Notes: a model not told the origin generated them from the letters alone. Positions 48,228 to 60,334 are shown, counted from the first letter of the stretch. The stretch is DNA of 64,000 nucleotides from Rhizoctonia solani (GCF_016906535.1 NC_057385.1:992001-1056000), one strand, 5' to 3'. Made by a program: numbers and translations.

Positions 48228-50626
48228 CTATCCCTGATCCTCTCCGTCTCGTTTCCTCTTCATGTCCTTTGTCACTTTTTGCTGTGCAGCCTCGTGTCTC
48301 GCCAACTCTGGTGGTACCTTGGATATCGGACTCTTGGAAATCTCCTGCTTGAGATCGTACATGACCTCGTCATCATCGTTTGTAAGGAATGTGATCGCAA
48401 CACCGTTTTACCAGCGTCCAGTACGACCTGCACCGCAGTTCCCCATTAGTTAAACCTAATAATTAAGAAGGTATCACGTACCAATACGATGGACATAAGC
48501 CTCAATTGTGTTCGCCATCTGGTAGTTGATGACCAGCGAGACGTCTTGCACATCAATACCACGTCCTGCCAGGTCTGTTGCGACAAGCACGTCGGCCTCG
48601 CCTGTACGCAGAGCTTGCAACGCAGCTTCTCGCTGCTCTTGGTTTTTTCCAGAGTGCAGGGTTGACGTGCTCCACTATTCAACAAGTCAGTACATGCGTG
48701 AGAGAGGGCAGGAATAGGACGCACGCCAGCGCGGGACAAATCCTTTGCAACCATATCCGCTGTCTTCTTCTGATTGACGAACACAATGATAGGAGGTTGG
48801 AACCCTCCGTTGTTGAGAATGTCCAATAGCCGAGCTCTATGAACTATGTTAATCCGGCGCATACCGGTAGGACAGCCAGACTTACTTTTTCTTATCGTCT
48901 CCAATAACAAACTCGACTCGCTGCTCCACACTCTCCACAGCCCTTCCGGCCTCACCGATGGTAATAACTGCTGGCCGCCTCAAGTACTTTCTCGCCAGGC
49001 GTTCTACAGCAGGGGGCATAGTGGCCGAAAAGAGCGTTGTCACTCGGGTCTTGCCCTTTTGCCCGCTCGAGTCTCGTACGACTCCATGTCTACCGTCCAA
49101 GTCCATTTCGTCCTCGACTTTGAGGCTTTCAGCTGGCAGAGCATCCAAGATGAATGTAAGGTCCGCTTCGAAACCAAGATGCACCATTCGGTCTGCTTCG
49201 TCCATTACCACGTATGTGCATTGAGAGAGGACAAGGACGTGTCGGTCGATAACGTCCTTTAAACGACCGGGCGTAGCGATGATAATTTCCGCACCCTCGC
49301 GGAGGTTGAACTGTTGCTCCTCCACTGCCCGTCCACCGACAATCGAAACGCACTTGTAACCCAGGGGAGTGGCAAACTTTCTCGTCTCTGCTTCAATCTG
49401 TTGAGCCAATTCACGCGTTGGTGCAAGGATGAGTGCATAAGGACCCAAGTGTCGGTTGACATCGTCGAGAGCAGGGAGAGATTGAATGTATACTAGCATA
49501 GGAATGACGAACGATGCTGTTTTACCGGAACCTGTTTCTGCAATGCCGATTACATCTCGGTTTTGAAGACCTATCGGGATAGCTTGACGCTGAATAGGTG
49601 AGGGCTCTTCGTACCCTATCGCAGAAATTACATCGAGAATCGCTTGGGGAATCTCGGACTCGGTCCAGGAACGCAAGGGGAAGGGAATATTTCCACCTAA
49701 ACAAGGTTATCAGAGTGAGCCTGGGGAAGAATAGAGTGACGACTTGCCTCGACAAGCAATACTAAAGTCCTCCCTAAAGATTCGCCAATCTCGCTCCTTC
49801 ATCTCGTTCAGAGGCTTGTCACTCCAATGCCTCTCGTCCGCCCCGTGCCTAGCAGCAGCCCTTCGCTCCTTGGCGTCCGCCATCCTCTCCCCTCCACCAT
49901 CCTCCATCCCGGCGAGATGACCTCGTCCAAACATAACAGCGCTGGACTGCTGAGTCGAGCCTGTGTCCTCCTGTTCATCCCAGTCAAACACAAACTTGCG
50001 GTCGTTCATCTTGCGTATTTTACGCTTTTTCTTGTCGACCCCCAGGTACCGCGACCGGATCGCTGAAAGATCCGTGTCCGAGATGGGTGGAACGAATGGT
50101 GCGTCGCTGGGAGGTGGAGGGGGCGGGGGAGTGCCTGATTTCGGGGGAGGTGGAGGTGGAGCGCCCTTGTCCTTGTCTCGTTCTGCTCGTGGGCCAGTAG
50201 GAATGCCGTTTTGGAACGCTGGCCTGCGGTCGTCTCGTTTTCGATTGCGTTCATCGTCTATGGTGCAACGCGTAAGCTCACACACAACGGCATACATGTG
50301 GCTAATACTTACATCGACCTCCATACTTATCCCCTCTGTCCCGGTCCCGGTCTCGATCCTATCTCGGTCCTTTTCCCTGTCATACCTCCCATCGCGCATC
50401 TCGACATCCTTTGGCCGACTCAATGTCTGTGCATCCCGTTCCAAACGCTCCCTCTCCTCCTTTGCCCTCTGCTCCTTCTCCCGCTCACCCTAATCTCCGC
50501 CGCCCTCCGTTCGATCGCAAGCTTCGCCCTCTCTTCGCGCGTCAAAAACTTGGGCTTGGACGCCGCCTCCTGCTCGGCCTTTTGCTTTTCCACCAACGAT
50601 TCGATCGAGAGCGGCGTTCTTGACAT
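48228..50626 (-). CDS. PRP28: DEAD-box RNA helicase Prp28
   Basis: Spliceosomal ATPase that swaps U1 for U6 at the 5' splice site. The start gives [20 protein letters not shown]. The N-terminus is charged with Pro runs, then [40 protein letters not shown], and the helicase core: [105 protein letters not shown] and HRIGRTGRAG. The C-terminus [11 protein letters not shown] has stop 48228-48230. Introns of about 50-65 bases split it. Missing bases occur near 50485-50490 and 48405-48412. It is divergent with the EF-hand-like gene: the two ATGs are 66 bases apart. Confidence 0.9.
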
Positions 50627-50692
50627 GGTCGTCGAGCGTGTCCAATCCACCAATGTTCACGTGATCGAGTGAGCTCCTTGCTCTTACCCGCC

Positions 50693-51425
50693 ATGGCAGA
50701 CGTATTTTCCGATTCCGAGTATAGGCCAGATACCCCGAACCATTCACGCATCAAGGGCGACGGAATCTGAACGAGGTGCAGTTGCTGGACGATGACGGTG
50801 CTGTTTCTCAAAAGGTGCGTTTGTTTATTTTGACCTGCCATTTTGATATTTTTATGGGCCGGATTTTAACTCTTTATTTTTATTTTTATTTAGTTTATGA
50901 CGGCCCTGGCGCAGATATTCTCCAAATACTGTACGCCGAGGCCTCCGCCACATACGTCTCCACAACGGTTGATCTCCCTCGTGGAAAACGCGTGGATGGA
51001 GGAGTGTGGGCTGGACGATTGGGCCCGGGATACGAATGGCGCTCCTTTCCGGATGAGACCAAGGAGGAGATGAAGGACACCTTGGATGTGGACGATCAGG
51101 GGAACTTGACGTATGTTTGTTTATTCGAGTCAGTTTTAACGGGGTTGGGTTTAATGGAAGAGCCAGGTTTAATGGGTTTATTCAGATATATCAGTTGCAG
51201 ACTGAGAACGATGAAGAAGAGACGTGGAGGGATCTTGTGAGTTCGTTTTACAACGACACACTTCAACTACGAGACTGAGACGTGTACCAGTCTGCTCACG
51301 GATTCGACCGAAACCTGATTCTCGTATCGACACGAAGAGAAACTGACCACAAGGCCGATACATCTGGAATATGTACGTCTCCTTCCAACCTCTCCCGACC
51401 CCTCCACACTCAACCCACTACCTAG
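50693..51425 (+). CDS. EF-hand/Miro-like small protein, tandem copy 1
   Basis: A fungal protein family without known function that I recognise only by pattern. The start gives MADVFSDSEYRPDTPNHSRI. Then NLNEVQLLDDDGAVSQK, FMTALAQIFSKYC, SLVENAWMEECGLDDWARDT, DETKEEMKDTLDVDDQGNLT, QIYQLQTENDEEETWRDL, SAHGFDRNLILVSTRRE. The D-D-x-G-x-L-T-x-x-G-F pattern is EF-hand-like and resembles the EF-associated region of Miro GTPases, but no GTPase is present. One-base losses at 50762-50763 and 51049-51050 break the frame. The last exon runs to a stop at 51423-51425, overlapping the ATG of copy 2 (51371) in another frame. Copy 2 is clearly homologous. Confidence 0.55.
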
Positions 51426-52180
51426 TCACACCAACCGCCCGCGCCGAAACACCCGAACCAAACACCCAATCAGGACGCCGCAACGCCGGGAAATCCGTCC
51501 AGTTGCTCGACAGCAGCGGAACCGTCTCCAAGAAGGTGCGTTTCCCCCCTTGTCCTCCCCTCTTCCTAAATAGCGTAGAAAATAAATTGGGTTAGGCAGT
51601 TTGAAGCAGCACTCGCGCACATTTTCCACAAGTACAGCAAACCGACCTCGGCCAAGTCGTCCTCGACGACGATCGACATGAGCCACTCGGTCTCTAAAAT
51701 CGACTTGAACAAGACTCCGACGAAGATCCGGCCCCAGCTGCCTTCGCAAACTTCAGGCGTGTTGACAGAGGCTGGACTGGACGCTTGGGCGCGCGACACG
51801 ATGGGCCACTCGTGGTCTGCGGATACAAAAGAGGAATTCAAGTCGACGTTGGACGTGAACGAGCGAGGAGAGTTGACGTTTAGAGGGTTTGTTCAGATTT
51901 ATCAGCTTCAGGCGGAGAGCGATGAAGCTGAGACTTGGCGTGACTTGGTACGTTTTGTGTCTTTTGTTGAGAGATGGAACTGACTTGGACGGGGGGAATA
52001 AAGAGCGCACATGGATTCGATAGGGATTTGAATCTTGTTTCGACTAGGCGAGAAGATGTCGAGACGCCTGTTCCTACGCCACAGGTTTTAATATGGATAC
52101 GGGCGAGTGATTGTGGGTTTGGAGGTCGTCTTGCGTTGGCGCCCATGGAGGGCATTTTACAAGCTCTTATAAACAACTAG
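51371..52180 (+). CDS. EF-hand/Miro-like small protein, tandem copy 2
   Basis: Paralogue of the preceding gene. The start at 51371 gives MYVSFQPLPTPPHSTHYLVT. Then SVQLLDSSGTVSKK, FEAALAHIFHKYSKPTSA, GLDAWARDTMGHSWSADTKE, FKSTLDVNERGELTFRGFVQ, IYQLQAESDEAETWRDL and SAHGFDRDLNLVSTRRED, matching copy 1 block for block, with the same intron positions (before FEAAL at about 51535-51600, and between ETWRDL and SAHGFD at about 51949-52004). After VPTPQ the frame stays open to a TAG at 52178-52180, though a donor-like GTTTTAAT follows CAG and the true end may be earlier. Unlike copy 1 its frame is unbroken. Confidence 0.6.
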
Positions 52181-52363
52181 CTGGGGGGTTAGATTCTTTG
52201 TTTATGATTTTGTATGACCGCACGAGCATATACATATTATTTTTCGATGAAGGCGTACAAGCGCAAGGAGCAGCAAACCTTCACACCACTCTAAACCCAA
52301 AAAAAACTTAGCCCCCCTTTGTTTGGCCCCGTTTCGAGTTAGTTTGATCCAGGGGAATCCGTC

Positions 52364-53323
52364 TCATTTTGAGTTCCCCCACTTGATTTTCCATATTTCC
52401 ACGCCGTCCCAATCACTTGCGTCCCATTTCCAGCCCGCTCTTTGTAAAGCCTTTGAAAGCTTTTTGTGCGGTATCCGAGTGAGCGAGCCGGGGATGAGTG
52501 CGAGAGCGGCGTCGATAAGAGCAGGGTCTCGACGCTCGAACGCAACAAGCGTCGTCGGTTGTCGGCACGATTGGTGTGACCTTTGGCTGGTGGTTGGAGT
52601 CCGAGCTGGGAGAGGATAATGATGAACCAGTGACAGGTGTCAGTGCCTGGAGATGGTCGAGTGTGCGGAGGAGGTGCGGGGTGAGGTGAGGTACATAGAG
52701 AGTATCGGCCGTGACGATCAGATCAAAGACCGGGGGAGCAACTCGAAGTTCAGGATCACCTACTGCGTTGAAATAGAATTACATTTTATCTTTTCTTTAT
52801 CTATTTTTTGGATTACCACCAATCGGGTTAATTGAATAAACTCACTATATGCGCGTGGTGAGGTTATACTGCTCGGATCGGACCAGTCCCAACGTTCGGG
52901 CGGAACACACCAGTCAAGCTCGCGGACTTGAACAGAGCCCGGTAAGTTCTGAGCGTTTCGCTGGATGTTTTGGGTGAGGAGAGCGAGGACTGAGGGGTGT
53001 CCGTCTGTTGCGAGGACGTGGTAGCCCAAACTTGCGAGTACAAGGCTAAAAAAAGGAGGAAAAAAGCGGTGTTGGGGAAAGTAGCGAGGAGGAAGACTGG
53101 ACATACGCGGTGAAACCAATACCACTTCCCAGCTCGATGACACGAGCGGTGGTTTAGGCGGTGTCGGAAGCGAAGCGATGTATGCCGCTAAGAGCTGGCC
53201 TCCCAACCAGAGTGTGGTACCATTGGACACACCATCATCGGCCTGTGCAAGAACAAACACATGTTCGCGGAAGGGAATGTGGAGAAAGGGGAGGTGTTTG
53301 GTAGTATGGGCGGGTTCTAGCAT
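52364..53323 (-). CDS. putative protein-lysine methyltransferase (Methyltransf_16)
   Basis: A class I SAM methyltransferase of the METTL21/Efm group, likely cytosolic; substrate unknown. The start gives MLEPAHTTKHLPFLHIPFRE, then NGTTLWLGGQLLAAYIASLP, SAM motif I RVIELGSGIGFTA across an intron (about 53046-53104), LVLASLGYHVLATDGHPSVL, NAQNLPGSVQVRELDW, VFDLIVTADTLYVPHLTPHL, VAFERRDPALIDAALALIP and HKKLSKALQRAGWKWDASDW, ending WKIKWGNSK (stop 52364-52366). It has one further intron at about 52755-52850. Frame changes near 53140 and 52570 each need one base. It is divergent with the RhoGEF, 138 bases away. Confidence 0.72.
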
Positions 53324-53461
53324 GGGGATGAGAGGGAGAGAGTGTGTCGCATGGTGATCAAACAAGTAAGCGCCGAGATGTTGGTGGCACGTGCCCGGTT
53401 GGTTTCCCTTCTTCTCTCCCTCTGTCAACTGTCGTCGTTTTTGGTGCGCAGGACCCCGACG

Positions 53462-56400
53462 ATGAAGGCATTTATCCGGAAACTGCGCAGGGAACGGAGC
53501 CGTGAACGAGCAGGAGCAGGAGGGGGAGAAGACGAGGAGAAGTTGCCTCCCCCTCCGCCCCCCAAGACCACCCGCCCAGACGACTCGTGGTTGAAGCATG
53601 TGTCCGCCCCGGCCCTCTCCCTGCCGCCATTGCTCCCCCCGACACCCCCCAGCATCCCCCTTCCTGCCACCGCGACCCCGACACCCACTGCGACACCGCC
53701 TGCTGTCACCCCAATACCGACTCCGACCCCGCCTCCTGCCCAACAACGAGCAGCATCACCACCGCCAACACACACCCAAACACACTCAACAGCATCGTCC
53801 AGGCCCTCGCAGCAGAGTGAACACGGCCCCGACTCGGCAGCTCGGCGGAAAGTAGCGTTCAGGTCTCCCCCTCCGACACCTGGCACCATCCCCGTCCCCC
53901 TGCCAGAGCCCGAGTCTGAGCAGATCCAGATCCCCCCGCCCCAGCCTTCCCACAGCCAATCACACTCCCAGTCACCACAGCCCCAGACGACAACAACAAC
54001 ATACTACCGTATCCGGCCAAACAGCGCTGCTCGCTTCCGTGAAGGCACCAATACTCCTCCAAAGATCAGCACCTCGTCGGGAAGGACCACTGCTGCATCC
54101 GGAAGAGTCGCACACTCTCCTACCCAGTCCACACGCACATATCCCAACGAGGCAGCCAGCATGACAATCCGCAGCGGCACCCCCTATTCACACATGTCTG
54201 GCACAAGCGCGATTCAGGCAGCGGCGAGCTGGTCCGAGGCCGCCGAGAATGATCTTGTCACCAATCTGGGATCCAGAGAGCGCACTCGACAAGAGGTTTT
54301 ATGGGAGATTGTTGCCAGTGAAGAGCGGTGAGTGCCCATTCATTCCGTTGGAATTATTCCTTATTCCTTTTAGATACGTGGGCGAGCTCATCAAGCTCAA
54401 AGAAACGTTCATCGACTCTCTATTGCACCCCTTCGCGGCTGTCCCCCCTGCACCATCACTCTACCACCCTGCAGACACCAATACCATCCTCGACGAAGAG
54501 CGCGCATCGCTTCGACGAGCGGCTTCTCCAGCTGAATCCCTTGATCACCTCCCAATAGCCGCCCGGTTCCTATCCCCCACGCCTGGTCCTGCTTCTACTT
54601 CTACCCACCAGACCCGCGCGGAAACACCTAGGTCCAAACACCGTGCACCTACTATAGACGACGGTGCAGACAGCTATGATTCGGACGACGAGGGCAAACT
54701 TCCTTCCCGTAGACGCCAGACACCCTCGGCAGGCAAGAGCCCCTACGGAACTCCCGCTCAGCGTCGGGCTGGTTCGGGCAAGGTTCCCGTCCCGTTCCCT
54801 GCTCGCTCGCACCAATCGCTACCACCCCAACCTCGCGGTCATACCGCGGCCGCATCATCACACTCGTTGGGCCGACAGTCGTTGGCCGAACACGAGTTTG
54901 ACCGCAGGGGTGCCACCTCGGCACTCAAGCAGCGTTTCCAGCGCCGAGGCGGCAGTCGCGACCTACCAGCGGGCGTACTCGGGCTTGGAATCACCGCCCA
55001 GCAGCTTCCCGAAGACTTGCGGATATGCCTCGAGGTGTTGGAGGAAGTCATCCTCCCTGGTCATCTCACACTACGTGAAGGCCTCCAGAAACGATACGAG
55101 GAGCAATATCCCCTGGTCCGAAGCCTGGCCGACATCTTTGTTGCGCATGTCAGTCTAGTTCAATTCTGCTTTTTTCTTGACCCAGGCACTGATTGATCCC
55201 CATGCAGTCACACATCCTTCGAGGCTACGCCAAATACGTTTTGCATCTCGAGCGCGCACTCGAACAAGTCGACAATGCGCTCGCCGCCGCCAACGTGACC
55301 AAACGACCTCGGAACCAAGACGCGGCGCAATGGACCCAGGTCTGCAAGGCTCTCCAGGTACGTCACACGTATTGCTTTTTCTGGTCTAAATCGCTTTTTG
55401 GACACTTGCCTCGCCTTGCTGAACATCACATGGGTTCGTCATTCATCGCCCCACTCCGCGTCGTGTTTTTGCTTCGCGGCCACGTGTTGGTCCTGTATAG
55501 CGCTCGCGGCCATTCCGCCAGGCGACGCTTGTCACTTTCTCCTATCTGCCCTGCCCTCTCCCGATCTTTGCTTTATCTCTTACGTATCGGGGACTGACTC
55601 TTTGCTTTTATTTACGTAGCGATTGGAAGAAGTCGCTGCTGACAAGTGCGAAACTGGACTGGCCATTTCATTATCCAAACCGTTTCAACGACTGCTCAAG
55701 TACCCGCTCTTGTTCCAAAACTTGCTGTTCCAGACGGATCCGTCGACTTACGAGTATGAGTCCACGCTCGAGATGGTTGCCGAGGTTGAGCGCATTGTGC
55801 GGTCGATTGAGGATGAAAAGACCCAAAAGGAGGAGAGGGATCGCACGTGGGATGTGTTTGCGAGAATCGAGGGGATGGACAAGGTCAAGGTGCGTGTCTG
55901 TCCGTCGTTTTGGATTCGGCACCGGACTAAAGGAGGGGGTGATCTAGCAATTGGCCGTGCCTAAACCTTCTCGGTTACTGGTCAACGAGCGACCACTGCA
56001 CCCCGATCCGACAGCGCCCGACGTGAACCGCACGGTGTCCGGCCCGCCAACGACCACGCCCAACAAAAACGTCCGAGGCAAAAACTCGTTCCGCCGTCTT
56101 TCGGATGTGCTTCAACCGGGGTCGAGCGGGTTGGGCGGGAAGAAGGATTTCTGGCTTGTCTCGTTCAACGATGTGGTTTTGCGGTGTCAGCGTACGGGCG
56201 TGACGACCATGCCGCTCGTGTCTGGAGGGAGCAGGGACAAGCTCCCGGCCGCCAACGGTTCCTCGAAAAGTGCGACGGTGGGAAGGAGGGCGACTCAGGT
56301 CAAGCCTCGAAACTTGTACAAGTTCATCAAGATTGAGACTTGGGCCATTGAGGATGTCACCAAGCCGCGTGCGGGGATCGTGTCCATGGAGGAGTGAGTC

Positions 56401-57120
56401 CCTCTGATACTCATGGCTTACTCGTATTAATGGTATTATAGTATAACAAGAACCCGCACCGGCGCATCGATCGACAACTCTGCGTTGAAGAACAAAGCCC
56501 CCATACGCGAGGACGAGGAAGACGAGGACGAAGGGGCCGAATCGGACGAATCGGACCGAAAATCTAAAATGTCGTTCTCTTACTGGGGTGCAGACCGAAT
56601 CACCGTCCAGCCGACCGCACGCGGACCCAACGGCGCGCGTGTGCCAGTACGAAGAATACCAGGCGCACCCAGCTCGTACCTACGAGACGCCCGAACCGAG
56701 TCGAGCGCCAATGCAAAATTTGGGACTCGACTCAGGGAATCCGCTACGCCCGAACGGCCCTCGAGCAGGACCGGAGGATCCGCGAGTCGCGCGGGCGCGA
56801 GACGTTCGGAGAGCGCCAAACCGGCATGGGGCACGATGAGCCCGATCCCGGGTTCGCGTCGAGGATCGGCGTCGCTTACTCCCGTCCCTCCCCCCGTCGC
56901 GTCGACTTCAACCACACCTCGCAAGCCAGCACCTAGCCCGCACCGAGCGTCGATTCAGGAATCGCAGTTTACCTCGCTCAGGACCGGTCTTGAACTCTTC
57001 TTTGCAACCCCTTTTATCTTCGATGCCAGACGGGGGAGAAAAAAAAGGAAAAGACATTGTGTTATCTATTGCCCCTTGCGCTGTGTGTTTTTTTGTTTGT
57101 CTTTTCCATTTGTTCTGTGA
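53462..57120 (+). CDS. Rho guanine-nucleotide exchange factor (DH-PH)
   Basis: Activates a Rho/Cdc42-type GTPase. The start at 53462 gives MKAFIRKLRRERSRERAGAG; an in-frame ATG at 53351 is an alternative. The first 280 residues are Pro/Ser/Thr-rich and disordered. The DH domain begins RTRQEVLWEIVASEERYVGE and runs through LPEDLRICLEVLEEVILPGH, YPLVRSLADIFVAH, SHILRGYAKYVLHLERALEQ and the signature ISLSKPFQRLLKYPLLFQNL. A PH-like region follows (FWLVSFNDVVLRCQRTG, NLYKFIKIETWAIEDV), then a Ser/Arg-rich tail. Introns: 54328-54373, 55149-55207, 55358-55619 (unusually long, 262 bases), 55890-55947, 56394-56441. The final 30 residues look like translated 3' leader, so the true stop may be earlier with a slip. 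An insertion rich in Ser/Arg splits the DH domain. Confidence 0.82.
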
Positions 57121-57721
57121 ACTTTTCTCCCGTCGACTTACGGCCTTAACGATCCCACCCCCCCTCTGGTTCTGCGGTTACCACAAATTACTTACTCTTG
57201 AACAAACGTTTGCCTTGACTTGGGTTTTCCCTGTGTCTAATTACTTTTCTTTTTCTGTGATTGATTGTTTTCTTGTTTTTTTGATTGCTCTGATTGTCGG
57301 CCCGGTTCGCTCTTCCCTCACTAATTACCACAATCGATACCTCTCTTTTCCTCTCCCACCCGTTGCATTTCTTTACTTATTGTCACACTCGCTCGCTTTT
57401 CTTTCTCGTTCTCTCCGTAGCTCGCTCGTTCCTTACCCTGCAGTTCTGCTTTATATGATACACCTACTCTTCTACAGCATCATCATCCTCACCACAAAAA
57501 GCAGAAAAACAGTTTATGCAAAAAGCTCCGGTCGTACATATTTAATTACTTTAGGTCTTCATTCATCGTATGTGTGGTATACCGTATTCTTTTCTTGCAA
57601 TTCCTGGAAATATATGTAGATGTTGACAACGGATCACACACGCAAGTCGAGCGAATTCAGATCGATAGTTGTATTCATTGCGTCGATAAAATGTAAATGT
57701 CAAACTCTATCTGATCTCTAT
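57121..57721. other. 3' spacer, pyrimidine-rich
   Basis: This 0.6 kb spacer separates the RhoGEF (+) and asparagine synthetase (-), which converge. It is strongly C/T-rich on the + strand from about 57120 to 57480. The long open frame over it encodes only hydrophobic low-complexity residues, a by-product of the T-rich composition. No gene is supported. Confidence 0.5.
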
Positions 57722-60007
57722 CTAGTCGGTGTCGGTGTATGCGGCATTGTGAATGCTCACGCTCCGTCCGCTCGGATCGGATGCGCATCCCCAGTCTCCA
57801 CGCGGGATCCAGCGAACAGCGGTGGATGCGGCTGCCTTGGTCGGGAACAAGCCTGTGTGTATAAGCAGCATTGTTTTCTATTAGTTACTAACCCGGTTAG
57901 GAATAGCGAATACGTACCCTGGAAGACTTCGCGAATAAAGTACCCCTCTTTGGTATCTGGCGTGTCTTCTGGGAATGCATTGTGCCTGTTGGCAAATGCT
58001 TCATCCGTAACCGCAGATGCTGCGTGGTCTTTTATCCTATAGGAGGATAAGCATAGACCAGCAGCTACGGTATGGGTGGAGCTTACCCGTCGATCCAAGA
58101 GTATCCAACGCCATCCGAGAATTGTTCCTTTTGTCGCCAGAGAATGGACTTGGGAGATACGGCTATGGAATAGCCCGGTTTTAATTCGAGGAGATGGGAG
58201 AATCAACGTAACCATGTATTTACCTTGCCATCTGGAGAACAATCAAAGGCTTTCCTCAGGATGTACTATTTATACACTTATTAGTTGTGATTAATACAAT
58301 GACAACTAGCATACTTGCCTTTTCCATCTTTGGCTTCCCGTCTTCGTCGACCTCTGTTTCTGAGCCCTTTGTAAAGGTTTTATACTTGGGATCAATGTTC
58401 ATTGCTACTTCGAGGAACTCCTTGTCTAGAAAAGGGACACGAGCTTCCAGGCCCCATGCCATGGTTGACCTATGCGAGATTGCTATTAGAACGCTTTGTC
58501 CACAGCGTAATAAAGCTTACTTGTTGGCTCGTAGACAGTCAGCCGTATGTAGGTTCTTGACGCGCTTCACACATTCCTGGTGGAACGCCTCGGGCGTTGG
58601 CGCCGCATGGAAGTACAAGTAACCTACAATGACATATCAGTCCGGCTCTCATCAACTTGAATCACAGAACTTGCCTCCAAAAATTTCATCACTTCCCTCC
58701 CCACTGAGAACCATTTTGACACCCATAGCCTTGATCTTGCGGCTGAGCAAATACATTGGAGTACTCGCACGTACAGTCGTCACATCATATGTCTCCAAAT
58801 GGTAGATCACTTCTGGGATCGCGTCAAGGCCTTCTTGGACTGTGAATGTATATTCGTGGTGAACTGTCCCAAGGAATGCAGCCGCCTTGCGTGCAGCCAG
58901 GAGATCTGGCGAATTAGGAAGTCCGATCGAGAACGAGTGTAACTGGGGCCAGGCGGCAAGCGTTGCTGTAACAAAACATGTGAATAAACTAAACTTAAAA
59001 AATGAACGCCTATTTTCACCTGCTTCATCAACTAAAAGATCCTTGGGAGTTGCGGTTCCGCTCATAGCCTCTATGCGCTTCTGCCTCACGGCGAGTTGTG
59101 CAAGCGCTACTTTTTCTGTTTCTCTTGCCGCGATCGCAGCAATGAGACTACTATCTAGTCCTCCACTGAGTAGTACTCCATATGGAACCTCACTCATGAG
59201 ACGTTTTCGAACCGCCTCCTCAAGCTTCGTTCTGACCAAGTCCAAATCGACCTTGTTGGTTGGAATCGAACCTTCGGCCTCGGAGTCACCGTCCCACCAA
59301 GTCGGCTTGAAATAGCGTTCGATGGTATCTGTCTTGCTATCATAGACGTGTCCAGGAGGGAACGAGATGATATCGTCACATTCGTCGACCAGAGCTTTGA
59401 GCTCAGACGCAAAATAGACTGCTCCCGGATTTTTGGAACTTCGTCCCTGGTAGAGAGTTGTAATGCCGATCGGATCCCGAGCCGCGATGATACGAGTAGG
59501 GGTTACGGATTCATCAAGGAGGACAAACGAGAACATGCCGTCTAGAAGATTACATAGCTCTTTATCTTTTTGGCGATACTAAGTCTAGGTTAGACCGAAC
59601 TGGATGCTATGCATGTAATCTGACTCACCAAATGCAGAATAACTTCACAATCCGAGTGGGTCTTGAATTTCTGTCCTTCTGCAAAGGACTTACGGAGCGC
59701 GATATAGTTGTAAATCTCTCCGTTAACGGCCAAATCAGCTTTCCGTCCTCGCTAACCAACGGTTGGGCACCCGTGTCTGAAATGCGGCGCCGTTTGGCTT
59801 CAGCATACATCAACTTGATCAAGCCAGATGAAGTAACCTACCAACACCAACGATGGCTAAGCGTTCATGCACAAGAATAGCTTCCTTGCCTACATAGCAC
59901 CCCGACCAATCTGGGCCGCGATGCCTGAGTTTCTTGGAGCATGCGATTGCTTTCGTGCGCCATGTAGCAGGTCTTTCAACTCCGTGAATCGCAAATATGC
60001 CACACAT
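57722..60007 (-). CDS. ASN1: asparagine synthetase (glutamine-hydrolysing)
   Basis: Makes asparagine from aspartate with glutamine and ATP, cytosolic. The start [13 protein letters not shown] exposes Cys2, the glutaminase nucleophile. Then [121 protein letters not shown] (ATP-binding SGGLDSS), [59 protein letters not shown] and [12 protein letters not shown] sequence. It ends AAYTDTD, stop 57722-57724. One missing base near 59738-59742 (EDGK to DLAVNGEIY). Introns of about 50-60 bases. Length is typical (about 570-580 residues). Confidence 0.93.
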
Positions 60008-60334
60008 CCTGGTGGTTGATCGTCGTGGTCTTTGGGAGGTATTGGGATGAGCTATAGACTATCTAGCTGGCAGAGTGTGTGCTGGCAGACGACGCAGGTG
60101 ATGACTCGGGAAGTGAGTTATGGAATTAAAGCTTGATTCAATTTCAAAATAAATATCACTCCGCCAACCTAGAGGCTCGGCCGACAAATACGCGTCCCCG
60201 GATTAGGTACCGATATTTAGCCACCCCAGCCACAACTATTACGCTTTTCATAGATCATCCTATCCCAACTGGGAAGTACTTAGTTCTAGGAATCGTCGTC
60301 TACGTAAACTCGTGGATAGTACAATAGTTGACCT
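60008..60334. other. intergenic, asparagine synthetase promoter
   Basis: Spacer between asparagine synthetase and the aldo-keto reductase, both on the minus strand; it should carry the asparagine synthetase promoter. A TGACTC (Gcn4-type core) occurs at about 60102-60107, suggestive for an amino-acid gene but weak on its own. No coding motif. Confidence 0.4.

Noticed and set aside
56990..57619. Hydrophobic open frame with apparent membrane segments
   Set aside because: The residues (F, L, S, V) follow from the T/C-rich 3' spacer; there is no family match and no sensible start.
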